DNA of 64,000 nt from Mameliella sp. MMSF_3455 (GTDB lineage: Bacteria > Pseudomonadota > Alphaproteobacteria > Rhodobacterales > Rhodobacteraceae): the NCBI RefSeq assembly GCF_030733205.1, contig NZ_JASHJL010000021.1:26167-90166 (forward strand), written 5' to 3'. The notes beneath the pieces are model-generated. The model was not told the DNA's origin and searched no databases. It was given only the letters and a program-made list of their open reading frames with translations. Shown in pieces: positions 25,390 to 37,954 of the stretch. The first letter of the stretch is position 1; every line of letters starts with the position of its first letter. A program made the position numbers and the translations under genes.

Positions 25390-27330
25390 ATGACGATCCA
25401 GGCCAAACGACCACACCGCCGCAGCACGGCCCGGGCCCGCGCCTTGCCGGACCTTCGGTTCGTCGCCACCGGGGCGCTTGCCATCGGGGTGGCCTTGCTG
25501 GGTGTGGCCGCGCTGGCGCAGGATGGCGATGAAAAGATCACCACCGCGCATGGCTATTCCTACTTCGGCAATCTCGACTACCCGGCGGACTACACCCATT
25601 TCGATTTCGTCAACCCCGACGCGCCCAAGGGCGGCGAACTGGTGATCGGCGCCACCGGCACCTTCGACAGCCTCAACCCCTATTCGCGCAAGGGCCGCCC
25701 CGGCACCCTGACCACGGTGATGTACGACCAGCTGATCGAATCCGTCGAGGATTCCGTTGGCCAGTATTACTGCATCCTCTGCGAGAGCATCGAATACCCG
25801 GAAAGCCGCGACTGGGTCATCTTTCACATGCGCGAGGACGCCAAGTTCTGGGACGGCACCCCTGTCACCGCCGAGGACGTGGTCTACTCGCACAAGCTGT
25901 TCATCACCCAGGGCCTGCCATCCTACGCGCAGGCGGTCGGCCGCATGGTCACCAGTGCCGAGGCGCTGGACGATTACACCGTGAAATTCACCTTCAACCC
26001 CGAGCTGACCAAGCGGTCGCGGATCGAGACCGTGGGCTCGACCCCGGTATTTTCCAAGGCCTGGTTCGAGGCCGACCCGGAAAACCGCCGCCTCGACGAA
26101 CCGCGACTGGAGGTGGCGCTGGGGTCCGGCCCCTACAAGCTGGCAACCTACGAGGTGAACCGCCACATCGTGTATGAGCGCGATCCGGATTACTGGGGCA
26201 AGGATCTGCCCTACAACACCGGCCGCTACAACTATGACAGCATCCGGGTCGAGTATTTCGCCGACCAGACCGCCTCTTTCGAGGCGTTCAAGGCCGGAAC
26301 CTATACGTTCAAGGTGGAAGGCGACCCCAAGCAATGGGCGACGGCCTACAATTTCCCCAAGGTCGAGGAAGGCGTCGTCAAGCTGGAGGAAATCCCGGAC
26401 GGCAGCCCGCCGAACCCGACCGGCTTTGTGTTCAACCTGGCCAAGCCGCAGCTGCAGGACAAGCGCGTGCGCGAGGCCATCGCCCTGGCCTATAACTTTG
26501 AATGGTCGAACGAGTCGCTGCTCTACGGGCTTTACTCGCCGCGCAGCTCTTTCGTCGAAGGCACTCCGGTCGAGGCCAAGGACGTGCCCGAAGGCGCCGA
26601 ACTGGAGTTCCTCAAGAGCCTGGGCGACATCGTACCCGCTGACCTTCTGGAAGAGCCGGTGCGCATCATGCATGAATCCGACCCGGCCCGCCTGCCCGAC
26701 CGGCGCAACCTGCGCGCGGCATCGCGGCTCTTGTCCGAGGCAGGCTGGGAAGTGGGCGACGACGGCATCCGGCGCAACGCGGATGGCGAGACGCTGCAGG
26801 TCAACATGCTGATCCCGACCAATATCGAACCCTCGGTCGAGGCGATGCACGAATCCTTTGTCCGCAACCTGGTCCAGATCGGCGTGGATGCCAGCTTTGA
26901 GCGGATCGACCCCTCGCAGTACACGCTGCGCCGCCGGGAACGGGACTACGACCTGCTCTATTCCACCCGCTATGGCGCCTTCCTGTCCACCGGTGGCGGG
27001 TTGACGCAGATGTACGGGTCGCGAGAGGCCGAATTCAGCCTCTTCAACCCCGCGGGACTTGCCAGCCCGCTGGTCGACGCGATCATCGAGGCCAGTTTCG
27101 AGGCCGAGAGCCAGGCCGATACCGACGTGGCGCTGATGGCGCTAGACCGGGCGCTGCGCTACGAGTTCTTCGTGATCCCGACCGGCTATATCGCCGACCA
27201 CTGGGTTGCCTACTACGACATGTACGAACGCCCCGAACAGATCCCGCCCTACGGGCTGGGTTACCTGAGCTTCTGGTGGGTCAACCCCGAGAAGGAAGCG
27301 GCGCTCAAGGCGGAAGGTCAGCTGGACTGA
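25390..27330 (+). CDS. yejA: Peptide ABC importer substrate-binding protein, YejA-like
   Basis: The protein has 646 residues from ATG 25390, six bases after CAGGGAG; ATG 25384 is also in frame but too close to that site. It has a long basic N-terminus then a hydrophobic export segment (TGALAIGVALLGVAALAQ). It belongs to the large SBP family 5; landmarks are HFDFVNPDAPKGGELVIGA, FHMREDAKFWDGTPVTAEDV and VALGSGPYKLATYEVN. YejA-type proteins bind oligopeptides in the periplasm, including microcin C in E. coli. Genes for both permeases and the fused ATPase follow directly. TTGACG-17-TGAATG near 25275-25303 is a weak promoter candidate. Confidence 0.92.
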   Translation: MTIQAKRPHRRSTARARALPDLRFVATGALAIGVALLGVAALAQDGDEKITTAHGYSYFGNLDYPADYTHFDFVNPDAPKGGELVIGATGTFDSLNPYSRKGRPGTLTTVMYDQLIESVEDSVGQYYCILCESIEYPESRDWVIFHMREDAKFWDGTPVTAEDVVYSHKLFITQGLPSYAQAVGRMVTSAEALDDYTVKFTFNPELTKRSRIETVGSTPVFSKAWFEADPENRRLDEPRLEVALGSGPYKLATYEVNRHIVYERDPDYWGKDLPYNTGRYNYDSIRVEYFADQTASFEAFKAGTYTFKVEGDPKQWATAYNFPKVEEGVVKLEEIPDGSPPNPTGFVFNLAKPQLQDKRVREAIALAYNFEWSNESLLYGLYSPRSSFVEGTPVEAKDVPEGAELEFLKSLGDIVPADLLEEPVRIMHESDPARLPDRRNLRAASRLLSEAGWEVGDDGIRRNADGETLQVNMLIPTNIEPSVEAMHESFVRNLVQIGVDASFERIDPSQYTLRRRERDYDLLYSTRYGAFLSTGGGLTQMYGSREAEFSLFNPAGLASPLVDAIIEASFEAESQADTDVALMALDRALRYEFFVIPTGYIADHWVAYYDMYERPEQIPPYGLGYLSFWWVNPEKEAALKAEGQLD

Positions 27331-27331
27331 C

Positions 27332-28420
27332 ATGGGAGCCTACATTCTCCGACGCATATTGCTAATCATCCCCACGCTGCTGGGGATCATGATCATCAAC
27401 TTCGTGCTGGTCCAATTCGTGCCCGGCGGCCCGATCGAGCAGATCATTGCCCAGATCGAGGGCCAGGGCGACGTGTTCGGCGGCTTTGCCGGCGGCTCGG
27501 AATCGCCCGATGCCGGCAGCATGACCCCGGGTGACGAAACCTATGCCGGCGCGCGGGGCCTGCCACCGGAATACATCGCCGATCTGGAACGGCAATTTGG
27601 GTTCGACAAGCCGCCGCTGGAACGCTTTCTGGACATGATGTGGAACTACATCCGCTTCGATTTCGGCGAGAGCTATTTCCGGTCGATCAGCGTGATCGAC
27701 CTGGTGGTGGAAAAGATGCCGGTCTCGATCTCGCTCGGCCTGTGGTCGACGCTGCTCGCCTACCTGATCTCGATCCCGCTGGGCATCCGCAAGGCCGTCC
27801 GGGACGGGACCAGTTTCGACACCTGGACATCCAGCATCATCATCGTCGCCTATGCGATCCCCGGTTTCCTCTTCGCGATCCTGCTGCTGGTGCTCTTTGC
27901 CGGGGGGTCCTACTGGCAGATCTTCCCGATCCGCGGGCTGGTCTCCGACAACTGGGAAGACCTGAACATCTTCATGAAGGTCGCAGACTACTTCTGGCAC
28001 ATCGCCCTGCCGATCACCGCCTCGACCATCTCGGCCTTTGCGACGCTGACCCTGCTGACCAAGAACAGCTTTCTGGACGAGATCAAGAAACACTATGTCA
28101 TGACCGCCCGGGCCAAGGGCCTGTCCGAGGACCGCGTGCTGTATGGCCATGTCTTCCGCAACGCCATGCTGATCGTCATCGCCGGCCTGCCGGGCGTCTT
28201 CATCGGCGTCTTCTTTGGCGGGTCGATCATCATCGAGACGATCTTTTCGCTCGACGGCCTCGGCCGGCTCGGCTTCGAGGCGGCGGTGGCGCGCGACTAC
28301 CCGGTGATCTTCGGCACGCTCTTCATCACCTCGATGATCGGGCTTGTCGTCGGGCTGATCTCGGACCTGATGTACGTGGTCGTCGACCCGCGCATCGACT
28401 TTGAAAAACGGGAGGGCTGA
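27332..28420 (+). CDS. yejB: Peptide ABC importer permease YejB-like
   Basis: The protein has 362 residues and starts two bases after the yejA stop. It is an inner-membrane permease of the DppB/OppB class: MGAYILRRILLIIPTLLGIM opens the first helix, a ~130-residue periplasmic stretch follows as usual in YejB, and five more helices lie at ~125-350. The coupling loop is YVMTARAKGLSEDRVLYGHV. It pairs with YejE and takes energy from YejF. Confidence 0.93.
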   Translation: MGAYILRRILLIIPTLLGIMIINFVLVQFVPGGPIEQIIAQIEGQGDVFGGFAGGSESPDAGSMTPGDETYAGARGLPPEYIADLERQFGFDKPPLERFLDMMWNYIRFDFGESYFRSISVIDLVVEKMPVSISLGLWSTLLAYLISIPLGIRKAVRDGTSFDTWTSSIIIVAYAIPGFLFAILLLVLFAGGSYWQIFPIRGLVSDNWEDLNIFMKVADYFWHIALPITASTISAFATLTLLTKNSFLDEIKKHYVMTARAKGLSEDRVLYGHVFRNAMLIVIAGLPGVFIGVFFGGSIIIETIFSLDGLGRLGFEAAVARDYPVIFGTLFITSMIGLVVGLISDLMYVVVDPRIDFEKREG

Positions 28421-28423
28421 GGC

Positions 28424-29607
28424 ATGGTCGCGAACCCGCAGCCCGATCAGAACCCCGACAGCCCCCCGGCGGTGACGATGCCGCCGGAGCCGAAAAAGGG
28501 ACTGTTTTCGCTGTCGCCACTGAACCAGCGACGCTGGAACAATTTCAAGCGCAACCGCCGCGCCTTCTGGTCGCTCTGGATCTTCGTGATCCTTTTTGGC
28601 CTGTCGCTCTTTGCCGAGTTCATCGCCAACGACAAGCCGATCATGGTGCGCTATCGCGGTGAGACCTTCACCCCGATCTTCAACTTCTACCCCGAAACCC
28701 AGTTCGGCGGCGATTTCCGGACAGAGGCCGCCTATCGCGACCCCGAGGTCCGCTGCCTGATCATCACCGGCGGGCTGGACGCCTGTTTCGACGATCCCGA
28801 CGGATTGATCGAAGATGCAGAGGCCGGCGTGCTGACGGATGACAATTTCCACAAGGGCACGATCCTCTGGCCGCTGATCCCCTACAGCTATGACACGCCC
28901 GTGGACCGGCGTGGCGCGGCCCCCCTGCCGCCCAACGAACAGAACTGGCTGGGCACCGACAAGGGCAAGCGCGACCTGCTGGCGCGGGTGATCTACGGTT
29001 TCCGCCTGTCCATCGTCTTTACCCTGATCGTCACCGCCTGCGCCTCTGTGATCGGCATCGTGGCCGGGGCATTGCAGGGCTATTTCGGCGGTTGGCTCGA
29101 CCTGATCTTTCAGCGGGTGATCGAGATATGGGGGGCGACGCCGTCGCTTTACATCATCATCATCCTCTTCGCGATCCTCGGGCGAAGTTTCTGGCTATTG
29201 GTCTTTCTCACCATCCTGTTTGGCTGGACGGCGCTGGTAGGCGTGGTGCGGGCCGAATTCCTGCGCGCGCGCAACCTGGAATACGTCCGTGCGGCCAAGG
29301 CTTTGGGGGTGTCGAACTGGACCATCATGTTCCGGCACATGCTGCCCAACGCGATGGTGGCAACGCTGACCTTCATGCCCTTCATCGTCACCGGCACGAT
29401 CTCGACGCTGGCGGGGCTCGACTTCCTCGGCTTCGGCCTGCCCTCTTCGGCGCCGTCCCTGGGGGAAATGACTCTGCAGGCGAAACAGAACCTGCAGGCG
29501 CCCTGGCTTGCCTTCACCGCCTTCTCGGTCTTCGCGATCATGCTGTCGCTGCTGGTCTTCATCTTCGAAGGGGTCCGCGACGCATTCGACCCCAGGAAAA
29601 CCTTCTC

Positions 29608-29611
<4 letters not shown>
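28424..29611 (+). CDS. yejE: Peptide ABC importer permease YejE-like
   Basis: The protein has 395 residues. It is the second permease, with a Pro-rich cytosolic N-terminus, the OppC-type motif NQRRWNNFKRNRRAFWSL before helix 1, a long periplasmic insert (~60-180) and the core helices at ~185-385. The coupling loop is YVRAAKALGVSNWTIMFRHM. The stop overlaps the yejF start (ATGA). The insert is typical of YejE compared with DppC. Confidence 0.93.
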
Positions 29612-31197
<1,586 letters not shown>

Positions 31198-31203
31198 GCG
31201 GCG

Positions 31204-32559
31204 TCAGATCGCGCTGGAATGGCCTGCCTTCGACAGGTCGTAGGCGTCGAAGGCCCGCGCGACGATGCGGGTCAGCGGCCGTGCCTCCTGCGGAATGAAC
31301 AAACCGTCGTCGCTGATGATCAGCATGTTCTCGAACCGCGCGTTCGCCTCGCGGAACAGGGTGAACAGCACTTCGCGCGAGATGGCGAAATCGCGCAGGA
31401 TCTCGGCGGCGTCGATGCGGAAATCGCACATCAATGCCTCGATCAGCCGGGCGCGCAGGCGGTCGTCACCCTTGAAGGTATGGCCGCGCGCGGTGGCGAA
31501 CCGACCATCCCGCACCGCCGCGATGTATTTCGACGTGCCGGGCGCGTTCTGGGCGTATCCCTGCGGGAACTTCGAGATCGACGACGCCCCCAGCCCGATC
31601 AGGACATCCGAGGTATCGTCGGTATAGCCCTGGAAATTCCGTCGCAGGGCGCCGGCGCGCCGCGCCAAGGCCAGCCCGTCTTCGCGGGTGGCGAAATGAT
31701 CGATGCCGATCTCGGCATAGCCGTCCCAGACGAACAGGCGCCGCGCCGTGTCGAACAGCTCCAGCCGCTCTTGCGGTGTGGGCAGCGCGTCCGAGGGCAG
31801 CATCTGCTGCCGCTTGGCCATCCAGGGCACATGCGCATAGCCGTAAAGCGCCACGCGGTCCGGCGCAAAGCTGAGCAGCTTTTGCACGGTTTCGGTGATG
31901 CGGGCACGGGTCTGATGCGGCAGGCCGAACAGGATGTCGGCGTTCAGGCTCTCGATCCCGCGCGCACGGATCAATTCGACCGCCGCCCGGGTCACGTCAT
32001 AGCCCTGTTCCCGGCCGATCGCGCCCTGGATCTGCGGGTCGAAGTCCTGCACCCCGATCGAGGCGCGGTTCATGCCGCCCTCGGTCAGGGCATCCAGCCG
32101 CTCCGCATCAATCTCGTTCGGGTCGATCTCGACGGAAAATTCGTAGCCTTCGGCAAAATCGGCGACCCGCCGGGTCGCCGCGATCAGGCGTTTCATGAGG
32201 TCCGGGGGCAGCAGGGTTGGCGTGCCGCCGCCCCAGTGCAGCCGCGACAGGCGCACGCCCTGCGGCAAGGCACCGCGCAGCAGGTCCAGTTCCCGTTCCA
32301 GCACGGTCACATAGCTTTCGACCGGGCCAAGGGTTGACGTTCCCTGCGTCCGACAGGCGCAGAACCAGCACAACCTGCGGCAAAATGGTACATGCAAATA
32401 TAGGGATATGTTACCATCTACTGGAACAGAGCGAACCCACTCTTCGAATCGTGCCGGCCCCACGTCGCCGTCGAAATGCGGTGCGGTCGGATACGATGTG
32501 TACCGCGGCACTTTGGCGTCAAAGAGTCCAAGCCGCGCGAGTTGAGTTCGGTTCGCCAT
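31204..32559 (-). CDS. hemN: Oxygen-independent coproporphyrinogen III oxidase
   Basis: The protein has 451 residues. It is a radical-SAM enzyme that decarboxylates coproporphyrinogen III in haem and tetrapyrrole synthesis without oxygen. The cluster ligands C60, C64 and C67 (PFCRRLCWFCAC) are present; HWGGGTPTLL and the HemN C-terminal domain follow. No ribosome site precedes the ATG. An FNR box (32595-32608) with a -10-like TAACCG at the class-II distance would start transcription one base before the ATG, giving a leaderless message. It is divergent from fnrL, as in related genera. Confidence 0.94.
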   Translation of the reverse strand: MANRTQLARLGLFDAKVPRYTSYPTAPHFDGDVGPARFEEWVRSVPVDGNISLYLHVPFCRRLCWFCACRTQGTSTLGPVESYVTVLERELDLLRGALPQGVRLSRLHWGGGTPTLLPPDLMKRLIAATRRVADFAEGYEFSVEIDPNEIDAERLDALTEGGMNRASIGVQDFDPQIQGAIGREQGYDVTRAAVELIRARGIESLNADILFGLPHQTRARITETVQKLLSFAPDRVALYGYAHVPWMAKRQQMLPSDALPTPQERLELFDTARRLFVWDGYAEIGIDHFATREDGLALARRAGALRRNFQGYTDDTSDVLIGLGASSISKFPQGYAQNAPGTSKYIAAVRDGRFATARGHTFKGDDRLRARLIEALMCDFRIDAAEILRDFAISREVLFTLFREANARFENMLIISDDGLFIPQEARPLTRIVARAFDAYDLSKAGHSSAI

Positions 32560-32594
32560 ACGCGTACGGTTAGGGCACGGAAAAGCGCCGGGCT

Positions 32595-32608
32595 TTGACG
32601 CAGATCAA
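32595..32608. promoter_or_regulatory. FNR box in the hemN-fnrL intergenic region
   Basis: TTGAC-GCAG-ATCAA differs from TTGAT-N4-ATCAA at one base. For hemN the 22-base gap to TAACCG (32567-32572) fits class-II activation. For fnrL the box lies only 16-29 bases before the ATG, a place that fits repression, so FnrL may limit its own synthesis. Confidence 0.8.
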
Positions 32609-32623
32609 CATAAGGCAGGCGAT

Positions 32624-33373
32624 ATGCTGAATGAACGAAGCTTGAGTGTCGCGCCCGACTGCAACGATTGCCCGATCCGCCATCGGGCGGTCTGTGCACG
32701 ATGCGAAAGCGACGAACTCGAGCGCCTTGAGCAGATCAAGTATTACCGCAAGTTCGAGGCTGGCCAGTCGATCATCTGGGCCGGCGACCGCATGGATTTC
32801 GTGGGCTCCGTCGTGTCCGGAATCGCAACCCTGAGCCAGGCGATGGAAGATGGCCGTACGCAGATGGTGGGCCTGTTGCTGCCCAGCGATTTCGTCGGCC
32901 GCCCCGGACGCAACACCGCCGCCTACGACGTGGTCGCCACGACCGATGTCGTCATGTGCTGTTTCCGCCGGTCCCCCTTCGAAGACCTCATGACACGCAC
33001 GCCGCATATCGCGCAGCGCCTGCTGGAAATGACCCTGGACGAGCTTGATGCGGCGCGCGAGTGGATGCTGGTCCTGGGCCGCAAGACCGCGCGAGAGAAG
33101 ATCGCTTCGCTGTTGTCGATCATTGCCCGCCGCGACGCGACCCTGAACAAGCGCGGCGCCGCGGCTGGTCCGATCGTCTTCGACCTGCCCCTGACCCGCG
33201 AGGCGATGGCAGATTACCTGGGCCTGACACTGGAAACCGTGAGCCGCCAGATCTCGGCCCTGAAACGGGACGGCGTGATCCAGCTGGAAGGCAAGCGCCA
33301 TGTCACCGTGCCGGACATGTCCCGCCTGATGGACGAGGCCGGCGACGATGCGGATGGTGGCCTGCTTGTCTGA
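32624..33373 (+). CDS. fnrL: Oxygen-responsive Crp/Fnr-family regulator FnrL
   Basis: The protein has 249 residues; AAGGCAGG precedes the ATG. The N-terminal Cys group DCNDCPIRHRAVCARC (C13, C16, C24, C27) and a central Cys (VVMCCFRRS, ~110) fit an oxygen-labile [4Fe-4S] sensor. A cyclic-nucleotide-type beta-roll (~40-125) is followed by a helix-turn-helix (~190-230, MADYLGLTLETVSRQISALK). It should be the activator for the FNR boxes at hemN, usp, ccoN, ccoG and the candidate small RNA. phzF starts inside its 3' end in another frame. Confidence 0.95.
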   Translation: MLNERSLSVAPDCNDCPIRHRAVCARCESDELERLEQIKYYRKFEAGQSIIWAGDRMDFVGSVVSGIATLSQAMEDGRTQMVGLLLPSDFVGRPGRNTAAYDVVATTDVVMCCFRRSPFEDLMTRTPHIAQRLLEMTLDELDAAREWMLVLGRKTAREKIASLLSIIARRDATLNKRGAAAGPIVFDLPLTREAMADYLGLTLETVSRQISALKRDGVIQLEGKRHVTVPDMSRLMDEAGDDADGGLLV

Positions 33374-34280
33374 GGGATTGCCCTTTTGCACCTGCGACGT
33401 CTTCACCGAAACCGCCTATGCCGGCAATCCGCTGGCCATCGTCGAGGATGCGGACGGGCTGAGCGACGTCGCGATGCAGACCATCGCGCGTGAGTTCAAC
33501 CTGTCCGAGACGATCTTTGTCCGGTCCCCAGCCGATCCGGCGCATACCGCCGGCGTGCGGATCTTCTTTCCCACGGCGGAGATCCCCTTTGCAGGGCATC
33601 CCACCATCGGCTGTGCCACCCACCTCGCGCTGAAAGGCGCACCCGAGGGCGATTTCGAAACCCGGATCACGCTGGAAGAAGTCGCCGGGCTGGTTCCGGT
33701 GCAGGTCTGGCGCCGGGCCGGTCGACTGGGCGCAGAGTTCCGCGCGCCGGTTCTGCCCCACGCGGCCAACACCGGAGAAATGCCCGGTGCCAAGGACATC
33801 GCCGAGGCGCTTGGCCTCTCGGCGGACCAGATCGGGTTCGAGGATCATCGCCCTGCCCTGTGGCAGGGTGGACCGGCCTTTGGCTATATCCCGCTGCGCG
33901 ACCGGGCCGCCCTGACCGCTGCCCGGCCCAATGGTCCGGCTTGGGAGACGCTCTGCGCCGTGACCGGCCTCGACTCGCATTACCTGTATGCGCGCGGGCA
34001 AAAAACGGATTTTTCCGCACGCATGTTCGCCCCCGGCGACGGCATCCCCGAGGACCCGGCCACGGGATCGGCCTCGGCCATCCTTGCAGCACAACTGCTG
34101 GCCTCTGGCGCCCTGTCGGAGGGCGAAACGCGGTTGGTGCTGGAACAGGGCGTGGACATGGGCCGCCCCAGCCGCATCGGGCTGCGGATCCAGACCACCG
34201 GCGGCGCGCTGGAGCGGATCCATGTTCAGGGCTCTGCGGTGCCCGTCAGTTCGGGGCGGCTTGTGCCGCCCGCAGACTGA
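33348..34280 (+). CDS. PhzF-family isomerase
   Basis: The protein has 310 residues from ATG 33348, overlapping fnrL by 26 bases; a TTG at 33378 would give a more typical N-terminus (LPFCTCDVFTETAYAGNPLA). It has the two-lobed diaminopimelate-epimerase-like fold of PhzF with the catalytic Glu in FNLSETIFV, the motif IPFAGHPTIGCATHLAL and the C-terminal DPATGSASAILA. PhzF itself isomerises a phenazine precursor, but most members have unknown substrates and no other phenazine genes are here. The overlap suggests co-transcription with fnrL. Confidence 0.87.
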   Translation: MRMVACLSEGLPFCTCDVFTETAYAGNPLAIVEDADGLSDVAMQTIAREFNLSETIFVRSPADPAHTAGVRIFFPTAEIPFAGHPTIGCATHLALKGAPEGDFETRITLEEVAGLVPVQVWRRAGRLGAEFRAPVLPHAANTGEMPGAKDIAEALGLSADQIGFEDHRPALWQGGPAFGYIPLRDRAALTAARPNGPAWETLCAVTGLDSHYLYARGQKTDFSARMFAPGDGIPEDPATGSASAILAAQLLASGALSEGETRLVLEQGVDMGRPSRIGLRIQTTGGALERIHVQGSAVPVSSGRLVPPAD

Positions 34281-34347
34281 CCACCCATCCGAACAGGGCC
34301 GCCCGTGTTCCCGCACGAACGGCCCCGGTCCGCTCACCGCGCCCGCA

Positions 34348-35187
34348 TCAATGGGCCATGAAAACCGACACGCCAGCCTGTTCCAGCATGTTGCGCGTGG
34401 CCCCGCCCAGGATCGCCTCGCGAAAGCGCGAGTGGCCGTAGGCGCCCATCACGACCATGTCGGCGCTGATGTCCGACACATGCCGCAGCAGGACATCGGA
34501 CACGCGCGGCATCGTCTTGGCCAGCACGTCGATCTCTGCCTTGACGCCGTGGCGGGCAAGGAATTCCGACACCATCCCACCCGGGTCCGACCGGTTTGGA
34601 CCGTGTTTCGGCGGGTCGATCACCACCACATGCACCGTATCAGCCTGTTTCAGCAGGGGCATGGCGGACCGCACCGCGCGCAAGGCCTCGTTGCTTTCGT
34701 TCCAGCCCAGAACGATACGCTTGGGCTTGGCCGCCGGCTCGACATCATCGGGCACGACCATGACCGGCACCTGGCCCTCGAACAGCGCGCCTTCGAGGAC
34801 GGGTTCCAGTTCCACGCCCTTGCCCTCGCCATAGGGCTGCGGCAACACCACGAGGTCGGTGAAGCGTGCCCGCGACGCCACGTGGCGGCCGATATCGGCC
34901 AACTGCGCCACGCCGTGATCGACGCTCCACAGCGTGTCGGTCTTTTCCAGCTCGCCGCGCGCGGCGGTTGCCAGCGCCTCGGCCTCGGCGGTGGCCCGTT
35001 CCAGGGTTTCCTGCAGGACCATCGCGTTGGCCCCGGCGTAGTAGTACCCCGTCTGGGTGCGATCCACGCCAAGACACAGGGCGCCAAGATGCGCGTCATG
35101 GATCTTGGCCACCGTGGCGGCATGGGAAAGCGTCGAGGTCATGAGATCATGGTCGGTGACCACGGTCAGTATGGATTTGAAGGACAT
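34348..35187 (-). CDS. Tandem universal stress protein
   Basis: The protein has 279 residues from ATG 35187, with GGAG six bases upstream. It holds two Usp domains: ~1-145 (MSFKSILTVVTDHDL) and ~150-279, where the nucleotide-binding motif is GAYGHSRFREAILGGATR. Usp proteins of this build help cells during oxygen limitation and energy stress. An FNR box (35242-35255) lies at exact class-II distance from TAGCCT, so FnrL probably activates it, divergently from ccoNOQP. Confidence 0.9.
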   Translation of the reverse strand: MSFKSILTVVTDHDLMTSTLSHAATVAKIHDAHLGALCLGVDRTQTGYYYAGANAMVLQETLERATAEAEALATAARGELEKTDTLWSVDHGVAQLADIGRHVASRARFTDLVVLPQPYGEGKGVELEPVLEGALFEGQVPVMVVPDDVEPAAKPKRIVLGWNESNEALRAVRSAMPLLKQADTVHVVVIDPPKHGPNRSDPGGMVSEFLARHGVKAEIDVLAKTMPRVSDVLLRHVSDISADMVVMGAYGHSRFREAILGGATRNMLEQAGVSVFMAH

Positions 35188-35241
35188 TTGCGTCTCCGTC
35201 GCTGCGTGGCCCGAGGCTAACCCCGCGCCTTTCGTCGCACC

Positions 35242-35255
35242 TTGACCCGCGTCAA
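35242..35255 (-). promoter_or_regulatory. FNR box for the usp promoter
   Basis: TTGAC-CCGC-GTCAA is a symmetric FNR-type site. Read toward usp, 22 bases separate it from TAGCCT (35214-35219), the class-II distance, placing the start of transcription near 35207, 20 bases before the ATG. Confidence 0.75.
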
Positions 35256-35273
35256 GGTTAGCGTGGCCATCCA

Positions 35274-35287
35274 TTGATGCAGATCAA
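35274..35287 (+). promoter_or_regulatory. FNR box for the ccoNOQP promoter
   Basis: TTGAT-GCAG-ATCAA matches the FNR consensus at every fixed base. It lies 93 bases before the ccoN ATG; TAGCTAACA (35307-35315) is near the class-II position for the -10 element. Confidence 0.88.
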
Positions 35288-35379
35288 GGATGCCTTTCGG
35301 CGAACATAGCTAACACGTCCCCAGTCTAAAACCGCCCCTGCGGGCAACGAATCGCGCGGGTCAGACGAAGGGACGAAAA

Positions 35380-36990
<1,611 letters not shown>

Positions 36991-37002
36991 GGAGGACCGG
37001 AC

Positions 37003-37731
37003 ATGAGCATTCTTCAGAAACACGCCGTCCTTGAAAAGAACGTCACCCTGCTGGCCATTTTCGCCTTTCTCGTGGTGACGATCGGGGGCCTGGTGCAGAT
37101 CGTGCCGCTCTTCTACCTCGAAAACACCATCGAGGATGTCGAAGGCATGCGCCCCTACACGCCGCTGGAACTGGCGGGCCGCGAGGTCTACCTGCGCGAG
37201 GGCTGCTACGTCTGCCACAGCCAGATGATCCGCCCCATGCGGGACGAGGTCGAACGCTATGGCCACTACAGCCTTGCGGTCGAGAGCAAGTACGACCACC
37301 CGTTCCAGTGGGGATCGAAGCGGACCGGGCCCGACCTGGCACGGGTTGGCGGCCGCTACTCTGACGAGTGGCACGTCGATCACCTGCGCGACCCGCAGTC
37401 GGTGGTGCCGGAATCGGTCATGCCCAAGTACGGCTTCCTCGAGGCCAAGCTGATCGAAGGCACCTATATCGGTGACCTGATGCGCACCAACCGCATGGTG
37501 GGCGTGCCCTACAGCGACGAGATGATCGAAGCTGCACAGGCCGACTTCCTGGCACAAGCCGACCCGGACAGCGATTACGACGGTCTGCTGGAACGCTACG
37601 GTGAGAACGTGAACGTCCGGAACTTTGACGGCGCCCCCGGCGTCTCCGAGGCTGACGCGCTGATCGCCTATCTCCAGATGCTGGGCACGCTGGTCGATTT
37701 CTCGACCTTCACGCCTGACGCCAGCCGCTGA
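37003..37731 (+). CDS. ccoO: cbb3-type cytochrome c oxidase subunit II (monohaem cytochrome c)
   Basis: The protein has 242 residues; GGAGGA precedes the ATG 12 bases after ccoN. One N-terminal membrane helix (~14-38) anchors a periplasmic cytochrome c domain with haem site C68-Y-V-C71-H72. The C-terminal Met ligand region is in [14 protein letters not shown]. It passes electrons from CcoP to CcoN. Confidence 0.96.
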   Translation: MSILQKHAVLEKNVTLLAIFAFLVVTIGGLVQIVPLFYLENTIEDVEGMRPYTPLELAGREVYLREGCYVCHSQMIRPMRDEVERYGHYSLAVESKYDHPFQWGSKRTGPDLARVGGRYSDEWHVDHLRDPQSVVPESVMPKYGFLEAKLIEGTYIGDLMRTNRMVGVPYSDEMIEAAQADFLAQADPDSDYDGLLERYGENVNVRNFDGAPGVSEADALIAYLQMLGTLVDFSTFTPDASR

Positions 37732-37743
37732 GGAGGGAAAGAC

Positions 37744-37941
37744 ATGGAAACCTATTCCTTCCTTCGCCAATTGGCTGACAGCTGGGGACTTCTGGCGATG
37801 TTCGCCTTCTTCGTGGGGATCGTGATCTGGGCCTTCCGGCCCGGATCGGGAAAGGTCCACTCGGACACGGCCAACATCCCGTTCCGCCACGAAAACCGCC
37901 CCGCGCCCGCTTCGGGCGACGACACACCCGCCGCAAACTGA
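37744..37941 (+). CDS. ccoQ: cbb3-type oxidase small subunit
   Basis: The protein has 65 residues; GAGGAGGG precedes the ATG. One membrane helix (~14-32, WGLLAMFAFFVGIVIWAF) is followed by a polar tail. CcoQ stabilises the complex, and in Rhodobacter it was linked to oxygen signalling through the Prr system. It sits in the standard place between ccoO and ccoP. Confidence 0.93.
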   Translation: METYSFLRQLADSWGLLAMFAFFVGIVIWAFRPGSGKVHSDTANIPFRHENRPAPASGDDTPAAN

Positions 37942-37954
37942 GGAGGCCGGGAAA

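Noticed and set aside
33348..34280. Phenazine biosynthesis from the PhzF-family gene
   Set aside because: No phzA-G partners are present, and PhzF-fold proteins are widespread without phenazine production.
35242..35255. Reading TTGACCCGCGTCAA as a RutR site
   Set aside because: RutR needs TTGACC-N4-GGTCAA over 16 bases; here the right half is GTCAA at FNR spacing, and the neighbours are FnrL-type genes.
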